From an uncultured Lysobacteraceae bacterium (GTDB lineage Bacteria > Pseudomonadota > Gammaproteobacteria > Xanthomonadales > Xanthomonadaceae): a stretch of 37,233 nt of DNA. The notes beneath the pieces were generated by a model that was given only the letters and a program-made list of their open reading frames with translations, was not told where the DNA came from and did no database searches. The translations under genes and the position numbers were made by a program. This document shows, in pieces, positions 27,468 through 35,697 of this stretch. The DNA lies in contig CAMLLG010000039.1 in assembly GCA_946480825.1 (NCBI GenBank), positions 1 through 37,233 on the forward strand. The letters run 5' to 3'. Each line of letters opens with the position of its first letter. The first letter of the stretch is position 1.

Positions 27468-28229
27468 ATGCCCACCCGCATCGACTTCAACTGCGATCTC
27501 GGCGAAGACTGCGGCGACGACGCCGCGATCATGCCGTGGATCACATCGGCCAACATCGCCTGCGGCGCGCACGCCGGCGACGACGCCACGATCCGTGAAA
27601 CTCTGCGCCTGTGCCGCGAACATGGGGTGACGGTGGGCGCGCACCCCGGCTACGCCGACCGCGCGCACTTCGGCCGCCGCGAGATCTCGCTGCCGCGCGA
27701 CGAACTCGTCGCGCTGGTGCGCGAACAGATCGCGCGGGTGGATGCCTTCGCGCGCGAACAGGGGCTGCGGCTGCGCCACGTCAAACCGCACGGCGCGCTC
27801 TACAACCAGTCCGCACGCGATCCGGAGATCGCCGCGGCCGTCGCCGAAGCGGTGCGCGAGCACGATCCCTCGCTGCGGCTGATCGGCATGTCGGGCTCGG
27901 TCTCGATCGTCGCCGCGGAAACCGCCGGCCTGCGCACGGCGCACGAGGTGTTCGCCGAGCGCGGCTACGGCGACGACGGCCGTCTGCTGGCGCGCGGCGT
28001 GCCCGGCGCGATCCTCGACTCCGATGCCGCCATCGATCAGGCGCTGACGTTCGCTCAGCGCGGCGAAGTCGTGCCTCGCGCGAACGACACCGCCGGCGGC
28101 ACGCTGCGACTGCGGGCGGACACCCTCTGCCTGCACGGCGACCGCGACGATGCCGCGGACCTCGCCCGCGCCCTGCACGCCGCGCTGACCGCAGCCGGCG
28201 TGCGCATCCGATCGCTCGAAACGGAATGA
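27468..28229 (+). CDS. pxpA: 5-oxoprolinase subunit PxpA
   Basis: This 253-residue LamB/YcsF-family subunit carries the likely catalytic centre of 5-oxoprolinase. Signatures present: DFNCDLGEDCG (6-16), ANIACGAHAGDDATI (28-42), VGAHPGYADRAHFGRR and VKPHGALYN. The family length is about 250 residues, so it is complete. It is the third pxp subunit in order B-C-A, and the next gene, DUF969, begins 10 bp downstream. Confidence 0.96.
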   Translation: MPTRIDFNCDLGEDCGDDAAIMPWITSANIACGAHAGDDATIRETLRLCREHGVTVGAHPGYADRAHFGRREISLPRDELVALVREQIARVDAFAREQGLRLRHVKPHGALYNQSARDPEIAAAVAEAVREHDPSLRLIGMSGSVSIVAAETAGLRTAHEVFAERGYGDDGRLLARGVPGAILDSDAAIDQALTFAQRGEVVPRANDTAGGTLRLRADTLCLHGDRDDAADLARALHAALTAAGVRIRSLETE

Positions 28230-28239
28230 CCTTCCCGCC

Positions 28240-28989
28240 ATGACCCCACCCCTCGTCGATGCGATCAACTACTGGCCCCTGATCGGCGTGCTCGCCGTCG
28301 TGCTCGGTTTCGTGCTGCGCATGAACCCCGCGCTGGTCGTGGTCGGCGCCGGTTTCGTCACCGGTCTGACCGCGGGCATTTCGCCGTTGGAGGTGCTGGA
28401 TCTGATCGGCAAGGCCTTCACCGAGAAACGCTTCCTGCTGCTGTTCCTGATCACGCTGCCGGTGATCGGGCTGCTGGAGCGCCACGGTCTGAAGGAGCAC
28501 ACGCAGGCGTGGATCGCGCGCCTGCGCGGCGCGACCATGGGCCGCCTGCTGATGCTCTACCTGCTGCTGCGACAGGTGCTGTCGGCGCTGGGGCTGACCA
28601 GCGTCGGCGGGCATCCGCAGACGGTGCGGCCGCTGGTCGCGCCGATGGCCGAAGGCGCGGCCGAGGCGGCGCACGGCACGCTGCCGCAGGACGAACGCGA
28701 GCGCATCCGCGCGATGGCCGCGGGCACCGACAACGTCGGCCTGTTCTTCGGCGAGGACATCTTCATCGCCTTCGGCGCGGTGCTGCTGATCCAGGCGTTC
28801 TTCGCCGACCACGGCCGCCAGCTGGACCCGCTGCACATCGCGCTCTGGGGCATTCCCACCGCGATCTGCGCCTTCGTCATCCATGTCTGGCGGCTGCATC
28901 GTTTCGAACGCGCGCTGGCCGCGCGCATGCACGAACGCGCACGGACAAGCGCGAGCGAAGCGCCGCGCGCGGAAGGCGGCGACGCATGA
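28240..28989 (+). CDS. DUF969 family membrane protein, candidate pyroglutamate transport subunit
   Basis: This 249-residue inner-membrane protein has about six hydrophobic segments (roughly 12-27, 30-47, 65-80, 101-119, 173-189 and 198-217). Polar motifs inside or beside membrane segments are notable: SVGGHPQTVRPLVAPMAEGA and GTDNVGLFFGEDIF. Those look like substrate- or ion-binding loops of transporters. The DUF969 family recurs beside DUF979 and 5-oxoprolinase genes in other genomes as I recall. It overlaps DUF979 by 4 bases, suggesting a heteromeric complex. Transport of 5-oxoproline or pyroglutamyl peptides is inference. Confidence 0.85.
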   Translation: MTPPLVDAINYWPLIGVLAVVLGFVLRMNPALVVVGAGFVTGLTAGISPLEVLDLIGKAFTEKRFLLLFLITLPVIGLLERHGLKEHTQAWIARLRGATMGRLLMLYLLLRQVLSALGLTSVGGHPQTVRPLVAPMAEGAAEAAHGTLPQDERERIRAMAAGTDNVGLFFGEDIFIAFGAVLLIQAFFADHGRQLDPLHIALWGIPTAICAFVIHVWRLHRFERALAARMHERARTSASEAPRAEGGDA

Positions 28990-29942
28990 TCACGCTGCAG
29001 GCGGTGTACTGGCTGCTCGGTGCGTATTTCGCGATGCTGGCGTGGCGCGGCTGGCGCGACGACGGCAACCCGCGGCGGCGCACGACCGCGCTGTTCTGGG
29101 CGCTGCTCGCGCTGCTGCTGTTCGCCGCCGACCGCATGCCGGTGCGCGCGGTCGGCGTCAGCGTGGTCGTGCTGGTGCTGTTGGCCGGCTTCGGCGGCCT
29201 GCGCATGGGCCGCTATCGCGACAGCGACGCCGACGAGAAACGCAGGGATGCCGCGCGACTCGGACACCGGTTGTTCCTGCCGGCGCTGGCCATTCCCGCG
29301 ATCACCCTGATCGGTACGCTGACGCTCAAGCACATCGCGATCGACGGCCGCCCGCTGTTCGAGAACGCCAACACCGCCACCCTCATCTCGCTCGCGGTCG
29401 CCTGCCTGATCGCGCTGGCGATGGCCTGCGTGCAATTGCGGCAGACGCCGTGGACCGCGATCGAACAATCGCGGCGGCTGGTCGACGCCATCGGCTGGGC
29501 CGCGCTGCTGCCGCTGCTGCTGGCGACTCTCGGCAGCGTGTTCGAAGCCGCCGGCATCGGCCATGCGGTGTCGGGCGTCGTCCGCGGTCTGATCCCGGTC
29601 GACAACGCGCTGTTCGTGATCGTCGCGTACGCGCTGGGCATGGCCGCGTTCACGATCGTGATGGGCAACGCCTTCGCCGCGTTCCCGGTGATGACCGCCG
29701 GCATCGGTCTGCCGCTGCTGGTGGAGATGCACGGCGCGGATGCCGCGTCGATGGCCGCGATCGGCATGCTCTGCGGCTACTGCGGCACGCTGATGACGCC
29801 GATGGCGGCGAATTTCAATCTCGTGCCCGCGGCGCTGCTGGAACTCAAGGACCCCTACGGCGTGATCCGCGCGCAGTGGCGCACCGGCGCGCTCCTGCTC
29901 GCGTGCAACATCGTGTTGATGTACGTCATCGTGTTCCGTTGA
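28986..29942 (+). CDS. DUF979 family membrane protein, partner of DUF969
   Basis: This 318-residue polytopic membrane protein has about eight hydrophobic stretches. Two conserved-looking motifs break them: GNAFAAFPVMTAGIGLP (227-243) and LCGYCGTLMTPMAANFNLVP (262-281). Both resemble re-entrant substrate-binding loops of ion-transporter-superfamily permeases. Together with DUF969 it could be a split permease. Its stop is 38 bp before pcp, and the preceding overlap with DUF969 implies coupled expression. Confidence 0.85.
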   Translation: MITLQAVYWLLGAYFAMLAWRGWRDDGNPRRRTTALFWALLALLLFAADRMPVRAVGVSVVVLVLLAGFGGLRMGRYRDSDADEKRRDAARLGHRLFLPALAIPAITLIGTLTLKHIAIDGRPLFENANTATLISLAVACLIALAMACVQLRQTPWTAIEQSRRLVDAIGWAALLPLLLATLGSVFEAAGIGHAVSGVVRGLIPVDNALFVIVAYALGMAAFTIVMGNAFAAFPVMTAGIGLPLLVEMHGADAASMAAIGMLCGYCGTLMTPMAANFNLVPAALLELKDPYGVIRAQWRTGALLLACNIVLMYVIVFR

Positions 29943-29980
29943 ACCCTTTCCCGCCGAACCCTCTCCAATCGAAACAGCCC

Positions 29981-30646
29981 ATGCGAACGCCGATACCGCG
30001 CACCGTCCTGCTCACCGGCTTCGACCCGTTCGGCGGCGATGCGATCAACCCGAGCTGGCTCGCTGCCGAACGCCTGCACGGCGAGAGCGTCGCCGGACAC
30101 CGCATCGAAAGCGTGCAATTGCCGACCGCGTTCGCACGCGCGCCGCACGTTCTGCGCAACGCGATCCGCCGCCATCGGCCGGCGCTGACGCTTTGCATCG
30201 GTCAGGCCGGCGGCCGGTCTGCCATCTCGCTGGAGCGGGTGGCGATCAACGTGATCGACGCGCGCATCGCCGACAACGACGGCGCGCAACCGGTGGATGC
30301 GCCGGTGACGCGCGGCGGCCCCGCCGCTTATTTTTCGACTCTGCCGATCAAGGCGATGCACGCCGATCTCGGCGCCGCGCGCATTCCCGCGGAGATCTCC
30401 CAGACCGCCGGCACGTTCGTCTGCAATCAGGTGTTCTACGCGCTCATGCACGCACTGGCGCGGATGCCCGCGCCGCGGCCGCGCGGCGGCTTCGTGCATA
30501 TCCCGTTCGTCGACGAACAGATCGAACACCGGCCCGGCCAGCCGTCGATGCCGCTCGACGCCATCGTCGCCGGCCTGCGGATCGCGATCGACACCGCCCT
30601 GCGCACCCGCCGCGACCGCCGCATCGTCGGCGGCGCGACGCATTGA
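29981..30646 (+). CDS. pcp: Pyroglutamyl-peptidase I (pyrrolidone-carboxylate peptidase)
   Basis: This 221-residue cysteine peptidase removes N-terminal pyroglutamate from peptides. The triad matches the family: E85 in ISLERVAIN, C148 in AGTFVCNQ and H173 in GFVHIPF. The N-terminal LLTGFDPFGG is also diagnostic. As last gene of the operon, it supplies the substrate of PxpABC. Its expected location is the cytoplasm, which would require uptake of pyroglutamyl peptides or use of internal ones. Confidence 0.95.
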   Translation: MRTPIPRTVLLTGFDPFGGDAINPSWLAAERLHGESVAGHRIESVQLPTAFARAPHVLRNAIRRHRPALTLCIGQAGGRSAISLERVAINVIDARIADNDGAQPVDAPVTRGGPAAYFSTLPIKAMHADLGAARIPAEISQTAGTFVCNQVFYALMHALARMPAPRPRGGFVHIPFVDEQIEHRPGQPSMPLDAIVAGLRIAIDTALRTRRDRRIVGGATH

Positions 30647-30750
30647 GTGGCGGAGAAATCAAGTAATGCTCCCGCTTTTTCCTTGATCCATTCGTCCAGG
30701 CGTTCTTCACGTTGACACGCAACCGAAACATCATCGGAGACCCGGAGGGC

Positions 30751-30775
30751 GGCGCACAGGAGGTGCGCCGTTTTT
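30751..30775 (+). terminator. Rho-independent terminator of the pxp-pcp operon
   Basis: GGCGCAC (30751-30757), loop AGGAG, GTGCGCC (30763-30769), then G and TTTTT (30771-30775). The 7-bp GC-rich stem followed by a T-run lies about 105 bp after the pcp stop in the right orientation. The T-run is also the left arm of the next hairpin. Confidence 0.72.
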
Positions 30776-30804
30776 CTACGAGGCACGGATGCCTCGTAGA
30801 AAAA
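30771..30804. repeat. Perfect 15-bp stem-loop
   Basis: TTTTTCTACGAGGCA (30771-30785), loop CGGA, and the exact complement (30790-30804). Its left arm includes the T-run of the upstream terminator, so the two structures compete. On the minus strand it is equally palindromic and could end or stabilise the sulfotransferase transcript. Confidence 0.75.
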
Positions 30805-30857
30805 TCCCGGCCATGGCTCCGTCGGCAGATTTGAATTGGACTCAAAGAGTTTTCTTT

Positions 30858-30903
30858 GGCTACTTTCTTTGCGACAAAGAAAGTAGCCCGCGCTCCAGCG
30901 CGG
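30858..30903. repeat. Paired hairpins of the GGCTACTTTCTTTG type
   Basis: A 14-bp perfect stem, GGCTACTTTCTTTG (30858-30871) with its complement (30875-30888), is followed at once by CCGCGCT/AGCGCGG (30888-30903). I know this CTACTTTCTTT palindrome as a dispersed intergenic repeat in Xanthomonadaceae. It is not a terminator by itself. Confidence 0.7.
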
Positions 30904-31002
30904 AAAGGATTCCAGGCTTTACCCACGAAACAGTGAGCGAAGACACGTCTGCATGTTAATGCCCCGAAGAATGCTGGAACACATAGACTCGGTTTCGATA
31001 CG

Positions 31003-32748
31003 TCAACCTTCCCCGAACCACGCCGGATAATTGCGCCAACGCCCCACCGAACGCGCATGCATCGGCTGGCGCACCTGCCAACGGCTGAGCGTCTGCACCG
31101 AACGACCGCTGGCGTGGAAGTCGAGACAACGATCGTCCCAGGGCAGACCGGCGAAATCGACCAGCCGCCGGATCTGCGCGTCGGTGTCGGCGACGATGCG
31201 CTCGTATTCGAACTCGAGGATCGGCAGCGGCGACACCGCCTGCCAGTGCAGCATCAACCGTTGCTGCTGCGCGATCACGAACGCGATGTCGTCGCGGTCG
31301 GTCGCGTAGGTGGCGGACGGCGCGAAACTCTCGCTGAAGATCGACAGCGCGATGTCGCGCGGATCGCGCCGGCACCAGACGATGCGCGCATCGGCGAACA
31401 GCATCGCGATCAGGCCGACGTGCAGAAAGTTGTAGGGTTGCTTGTCGACCAGTCGGCGCGCATCGGGCGGGGCGCCGCGAGCGGCGCGCGCGAGATACGC
31501 CTGCGCGCGCTGGCGCAGCCACCCGCCGTCGATCCGCGCGGCGTCCTGCGGCCAGCGCAGAGCGGTGGCGGCGGGAATGGCCTCGGCGATGCCGACGATC
31601 TCGGTCAACTCGCCGCAGCCGTGACCCTGCGGATGCGCGGACAGAATCTGTTCGACCAGCGTGGTTCCGCTGCGCGGCATGCCGACCACGAACAGCGGGC
31701 GTTCGTCGCGCAGCGCATTCGCGCGCAGCGAAGCGAGCAGTTCCGGCGCGAACGCGGCGATGGCGGCATCGATCTGCGCGGCGAACGCGACGCGATCGAA
31801 CCCGCCGTCGCGCGCGCGGCGCAGCCGGTTGGCTTCGGTCCAGTGACGCGCGGCGTCGGCATGATCGCCGAGACTGTCGCTGCGCTTGCCGAGTACATGA
31901 TGCAGATAGGCGCGCTGCGATTCGGGCAGGACCGTGGCTTCGGCCATGGCCACGGCCTTGCGCACGATGTCGTCCGGGGCCGCACCGCGGGCGAGCGCGA
32001 TAGTCGAGCCGATCGGGTCGCCCCAGTCGGGCTGCAGCGCGTGCGCACGCGCATACGCCTGTTGCGCCTGCGCCGCATCGCCGAGGTCCTCGTGCACCCA
32101 ACCGAGTTCGAGCCACAGCGGCGCATCGTCCGGAAACCGCTCGACCGCCGACCGCACGATGGCCATCGCCTCCGCGGGCGCACCGAGCCGGCGGCGGCAC
32201 TGCGACAGCCGCAGGCACAGCGCCGCGTCGGCGGCCTCCGGCGTCGGCGCCATCCGCAGATACAGCGCCAACGCTTCGGCGTAGCGCTCCAGCGCGTATT
32301 CGGTTTCGGCCACCGCGCGCATGAGTTGCGGGTGGGTCGGCGCCAGCGCCAGCGCGCGCTGCAGCGCAGGCAACGCTTCGGCATCGCGCCGCGCGCCGTA
32401 GAGCGTCATGCCGAGGAGATACCAGGCCTGCAGAAACTCCGGGCGCAATGCGACCGCATCGCGGAACGCTGCGGTCGCCTCGTCGATGCGCCCGCTGGAG
32501 GCCAGGGTCTGGCCCAGCGCCAGACGCAGCTCGGGCGCTTCGGGCGCCAGCCGGACCGCCGTGCGCATCGCCTCGATGGCGACGTCCGGCTGGCCGCCGA
32601 GCTGCGCCAGCATCGCCTGCGCATGATGCACCGCCGGTTCGCGCGGATGATCGCGCAACAACGGCGCCAGGGCCTGCGCCGCCTGCAGCGGTTGCGACCG
32701 CTGCAGGTATTCGTGGACGCGCTGCAGGCCTTCCATGACCGCGTTCAT
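31003..32748 (-). CDS. TPR-repeat sulfotransferase-family protein
   Basis: This 581-residue protein combines about eight TPR-like helical pairs (residues about 5-310, for example LRLALGQTLASSGRIDEATA and AWYLLGMTLYGARRDAEAL) with a C-terminal sulfotransferase domain. The PAPS 5'-phosphosulfate loop is FVVGMPRSGTTLVEQILSAH (353-372), followed by DKQPYNFLHVG and WCRRDPRDIALSIFSESFA, the 3'-phosphate-binding region. It has no signal peptide. Many such TPR-sulfotransferases are unassigned. The target could be a peptide, lipid or polysaccharide. It is 25 bp downstream of the RDD gene on the same strand. Confidence 0.9.
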   Translation of the reverse strand: MNAVMEGLQRVHEYLQRSQPLQAAQALAPLLRDHPREPAVHHAQAMLAQLGGQPDVAIEAMRTAVRLAPEAPELRLALGQTLASSGRIDEATAAFRDAVALRPEFLQAWYLLGMTLYGARRDAEALPALQRALALAPTHPQLMRAVAETEYALERYAEALALYLRMAPTPEAADAALCLRLSQCRRRLGAPAEAMAIVRSAVERFPDDAPLWLELGWVHEDLGDAAQAQQAYARAHALQPDWGDPIGSTIALARGAAPDDIVRKAVAMAEATVLPESQRAYLHHVLGKRSDSLGDHADAARHWTEANRLRRARDGGFDRVAFAAQIDAAIAAFAPELLASLRANALRDERPLFVVGMPRSGTTLVEQILSAHPQGHGCGELTEIVGIAEAIPAATALRWPQDAARIDGGWLRQRAQAYLARAARGAPPDARRLVDKQPYNFLHVGLIAMLFADARIVWCRRDPRDIALSIFSESFAPSATYATDRDDIAFVIAQQQRLMLHWQAVSPLPILEFEYERIVADTDAQIRRLVDFAGLPWDDRCLDFHASGRSVQTLSRWQVRQPMHARSVGRWRNYPAWFGEG

Positions 32749-32773
32749 GCGCGCAGCGACGGCGATGGCGACA

Positions 32774-33286
32774 TCAACGCGCCTTGACCACGCGGGTACC
32801 CGCGATCAGGTCGTGGCCGCAGCGGCGGTCGCGACGGAAGATGAGCAGGATATCGATCAGGACCAGGAGATTGCCCACGAACGGAACCAGCGCCACCACG
32901 TTGGTCGGCAGATAGCGCAGCACGATCAGCGAAACGAACGGTACGCGCGAACCGTCGAGCGCGACGATGCGGATCCCGAGGACGCGCTTGCCCCAGGTCT
33001 GACCCCATGCGTACAGCGGGTACCCCTGGATGGCCAGAAAGATCGCGAAGCCGATGATCTCCCAGGTGAGGGTCAACCCGAACGGCGGCTGCGCGCCGGT
33101 CGTCGCGGCCTCCATCACCGTCTTGAAGAATCCCCCGAACCACATCGCCGGCAGTATCACGGAGATCGCGATGAGACCATCGATCAGGGCAGCGGCGAGC
33201 CGCTCGCCGTGCCCGGCGAGGTCGGTGTCCGCGGCCTGCGCCGCAACCGCCGATTCGGGCCCCCGATAAGGATTTTGTTCTTCCAC
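32774..33286 (-). CDS. RDD family membrane protein
   Basis: This 170-residue protein has an N-terminal cytoplasmic tail, then three to four membrane helices starting with the RDD-type RLAAALIDGLIAISVILPA. WGQTWGKRVLGIRIV and a C-terminal RRDRRCGHDLIAGTRVV are typical of the family. The start codon is GTG at 33286, with GAGG about eight bases upstream. Function is unknown; some family members affect ion transport. The gene follows dcd by 47 bp and precedes the sulfotransferase by 25 bp. Confidence 0.87.
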   Translation of the reverse strand: MEEQNPYRGPESAVAAQAADTDLAGHGERLAAALIDGLIAISVILPAMWFGGFFKTVMEAATTGAQPPFGLTLTWEIIGFAIFLAIQGYPLYAWGQTWGKRVLGIRIVALDGSRVPFVSLIVLRYLPTNVVALVPFVGNLLVLIDILLIFRRDRRCGHDLIAGTRVVKAR

Positions 33287-33333
33287 GATACGACCTCGTT
33301 CGGATTCGGATGAATCCGTCTCGAAAGACGGAC

Positions 33334-33903
33334 TCAGGTCCGCGGCAGGGTGACGCCGGTCTGCCCCTGATACTTGCCACCGCGGTCCTTGTACGAGGTC
33401 TCGCAGACCTCATCGGACTGGAAGAACAACATCTGCGCCACGCCTTCGTTGGCGTAGATCCGCGCCGGCAGCGGCGTGGTGTTGCTGAATTCGAGAGTGA
33501 CGTGCCCTTCCCACTCGGGTTCCAGCGGAGTCACGTTGACGATGATGCCGCAGCGCGCATACGTGCTCTTGCCGAGGCAGACCACCAGCACGTCGCGCGG
33601 AATCCGGAAATACTCGACCGTGCGCGCCAGCGCGAAGGAATTCGGCGGAATGATGCACTCGTCGGCGGTGACGTCGACGAAACTGCCGCTGTCGAAACGC
33701 TTGGGATCGACGATCGTCGAGTTGATGTTGGTGAAGATCTTGAACTCGCGGGCGCAGCGCACGTCGTAGCCGTAGCTGGAGGTGCCGTAGCTGACGATGC
33801 GGTGGCCGTCGGCGGCATGCTTGACCTGTCCGGGCTCGAACGGCTCGATCATGCCGTGCTGTTCGGACATGCGGCGGATCCAGCGGTCGCTCTTGATGCT
33901 CAT
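33334..33903 (-). CDS. dcd: dCTP deaminase
   Basis: This 189-residue enzyme deaminates dCTP to dUTP for thymidylate synthesis. The catalytic glutamate is E138 in [16 protein letters not shown] with R117 and the SYGYDVR segment match the family. The start at 33903 ([12 protein letters not shown]) is canonical. In many gammaproteobacteria dcd directly follows mrp; here a secreted peptidase gene lies between them. The peptidase terminator isolates dcd, so it should have its own promoter within 33904-33988. Confidence 0.97.
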   Translation of the reverse strand: MSIKSDRWIRRMSEQHGMIEPFEPGQVKHAADGHRIVSYGTSSYGYDVRCAREFKIFTNINSTIVDPKRFDSGSFVDVTADECIIPPNSFALARTVEYFRIPRDVLVVCLGKSTYARCGIIVNVTPLEPEWEGHVTLEFSNTTPLPARIYANEGVAQMLFFQSDEVCETSYKDRGGKYQGQTGVTLPRT

Positions 33904-33988
33904 GGGATATGTTCCCGGGCCCGGGGCCCGTCTCGACAGTCGGAAACCGGCCATTCTACGGGATGGCCGCCCGCAGACGCCTCGCTCG

Positions 33989-34019
33989 AAAAACGAAGGC
34001 CCGGCGATGCCGGGCCTTC
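33989..34019 (-). terminator. Rho-independent terminator of the subtilase gene
   Basis: The stem GAAGGCCCGG (33995-34004) pairs perfectly with 34010-34019 around the loop CGATG. Read on the minus strand it ends in a short spacer and T5 (33993-33989). It begins about 30 bp after the peptidase stop, in the correct direction, making the peptidase a separate transcription unit from dcd. Confidence 0.85.
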
Positions 34020-34048
34020 GATGGTGCGATGGCGCGCGACGCCGCGGT

Positions 34049-35425
34049 TCAGAAACCGCTGACGTTCAGGCGACCGTTGGTGGACACCTTGCCGTTGCAG
34101 GACGCGGTCGGCACGACGCTGCCCATGATCGCCGCCTTGATGTCGGCGGCGCTGGCGCCCGGATGCGACGAGGCGTAAAGCGCAGCGGCGCCGGTCACGT
34201 GCGGGGTGGCCATCGAAGTGCCGTTGTAGCTGGCGTAGGCGGACACGATCGCGCCCTTCGAGCTGGTGGGCACCGTCGAAACGATCGCCGAGCCCGGCGC
34301 GCAGATGTCGACCGTGGTGGCGCCGTACTGCGAGTAGCTGGCCAGCGTGCCGTTGCTGGCGATCGCGGCGACCGCGACGATGTTCGCGTTCGGGTAATTC
34401 GACGGATAGCTGGCGGTGGTGTCGTTGTTGGCGCCCGAGTTGCCGGCCGCGGCGATGAACAGGATGCCGGCGTTGTTGGCGCGACCGATCGCATCCTGCA
34501 AACCCTGCGAGAAGCCGCCGCCGCCCCAGGAATTGTTGGTCGCGACGATGTTGAGGCCGTGGCGGGTCTTGAGGTCGGTGAAGTAGTCGACGGCCTTGAT
34601 CGCGTTGGCGGTGGTGCCGCCGCGGCGGCCCAGGAAGCGGCCCGAGATCAGTTTGACGCCGCTCCAGCACACGCCGGCCACGCCAGTGCCGTTGCCGCCG
34701 ACGCCGGCGATGGTGCCCGACACATGGGTGCCGTGGTCGTCGTTGGCGCCGCCGGAATTGATGTTGTTGCTGTTGCCGTCGAAATCCCAGCCGCGGACGT
34801 CGTCGACGTAACCGTTGCCGTCATTGTCGACGCCATCGGCCGGGTCGTAGGGATTGGTCCAGATATTGGCGGCCAGATCGGTATGGTTGAAGTAGATGCC
34901 TTCGTCGATCACGCCGACCAGCACGCCGCTGCAGTCGGTATGGCCGGCCGCCCAGGCTTCGGCCGCCTGTGAGCCGTACTGATTGGCCGGCGAGGACGCG
35001 TCGCCGTACATGCCCCACAGCGAACCGTTGGTGGCGTAGGTGTCGTTGGACGTGGCCGCGTGGTGATAGGTCCAGTTCGGCTCGGCGTATTCGACGCTGG
35101 GGTTGGCCGAGAGCACGCGCACGGTGTCGGCGAGGCTGGCGCCGGCCGGCAGCCGCATCAGCGCGGTTTCGCCCTTGCCGCCGCGGCCCTTACGCACGGT
35201 GTCGAGCTTCTGCGCGCCCAGACCGCGACGCACGATGTCCTGATCGGTGGCGGTGGTGCCATCGCGGAACTTGACGATCAGTTCGCCCGATTCATGGGCG
35301 CGACCGGCATTGAGGCCGGCGAGGACGGCGTCGGGGCGACCGCCCGCGAACGCGATGGAGGAGAGACCCAGCGAAGCCACGACGGCGGTGGCGAGGACGG
35401 CACGACGAACGATCTGCTGCTTCAT
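34049..35425 (-). CDS. Secreted S8 (subtilisin-like) serine peptidase
   Basis: This preproprotein has 458 residues: a signal peptide (1-27, ending near IAFA), an I9-like inhibitor propeptide (about 45-120, [12 protein letters not shown] and VEYAEPNW), then a subtilase domain. The catalytic triad is D174 (VGVIDEGI), H231 (DDHGTHVSG) and S404 ([10 protein letters not shown]), with oxyanion N329 in AAAGNSG. The acidic [15 protein letters not shown] loop is a probable calcium site. There is no C-terminal secretion domain such as P or PPC, so export is probably Sec plus type II. GGGGTT precedes the ATG at 35425. It interrupts the expected mrp-dcd pair. Confidence 0.95.
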   Translation of the reverse strand: MKQQIVRRAVLATAVVASLGLSSIAFAGGRPDAVLAGLNAGRAHESGELIVKFRDGTTATDQDIVRRGLGAQKLDTVRKGRGGKGETALMRLPAGASLADTVRVLSANPSVEYAEPNWTYHHAATSNDTYATNGSLWGMYGDASSPANQYGSQAAEAWAAGHTDCSGVLVGVIDEGIYFNHTDLAANIWTNPYDPADGVDNDGNGYVDDVRGWDFDGNSNNINSGGANDDHGTHVSGTIAGVGGNGTGVAGVCWSGVKLISGRFLGRRGGTTANAIKAVDYFTDLKTRHGLNIVATNNSWGGGGFSQGLQDAIGRANNAGILFIAAAGNSGANNDTTASYPSNYPNANIVAVAAIASNGTLASYSQYGATTVDICAPGSAIVSTVPTSSKGAIVSAYASYNGTSMATPHVTGAAALYASSHPGASAADIKAAIMGSVVPTASCNGKVSTNGRLNVSGF

Positions 35426-35697
35426 GTTGCGAAAACCCCATGGAGAGTTCTGATGGATGACACGGGCGGAGGCCCGAGGGCCCGGTTTGCCATGGCCCGG
35501 CGGCACGTCATCAATCGGCTCCATGCCCGGCGCGAACGACAGGGACACAACCCGTCGAAAATACGCTCGAAAACGCTGCGTGCACGCCGCAGCGCAACAT
35601 CGCCGACGAACGGCGAAATCGTTGCAGATGAAACCATCGGCGACGGAATCGGTGGACGTGGGGGCCACACCACCGGCGCACACCCTGCGGACGCGCC

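Larger units (their letters stand above)
30647..31002. other. 356-bp intergenic region with stacked hairpins, no gene
   Basis: This is the longest gene-free stretch in the window, between the convergent pcp and sulfotransferase genes. It is visibly more AT-rich than its surroundings. It contains a terminator, two more palindromes and no convincing ORF. Minus-strand open frames that run through it extend antisense into pcp, so I do not call them. Confidence 0.7.

Noticed and set aside
30436..31058. Minus-strand short frames through the repeat region, one containing ALRVSDDVSVACQREERLD
   Set aside because: Parts look protein-like and may be a decayed fragment, but the frames continue antisense into pcp and there is no supporting start or homologue I can name.
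31057..32787. 576-codon plus-strand open frame opposite the sulfotransferase
   Set aside because: Low-complexity Arg/His/Gln-rich antisense frame produced by high GC; the minus-strand gene has clear domains.
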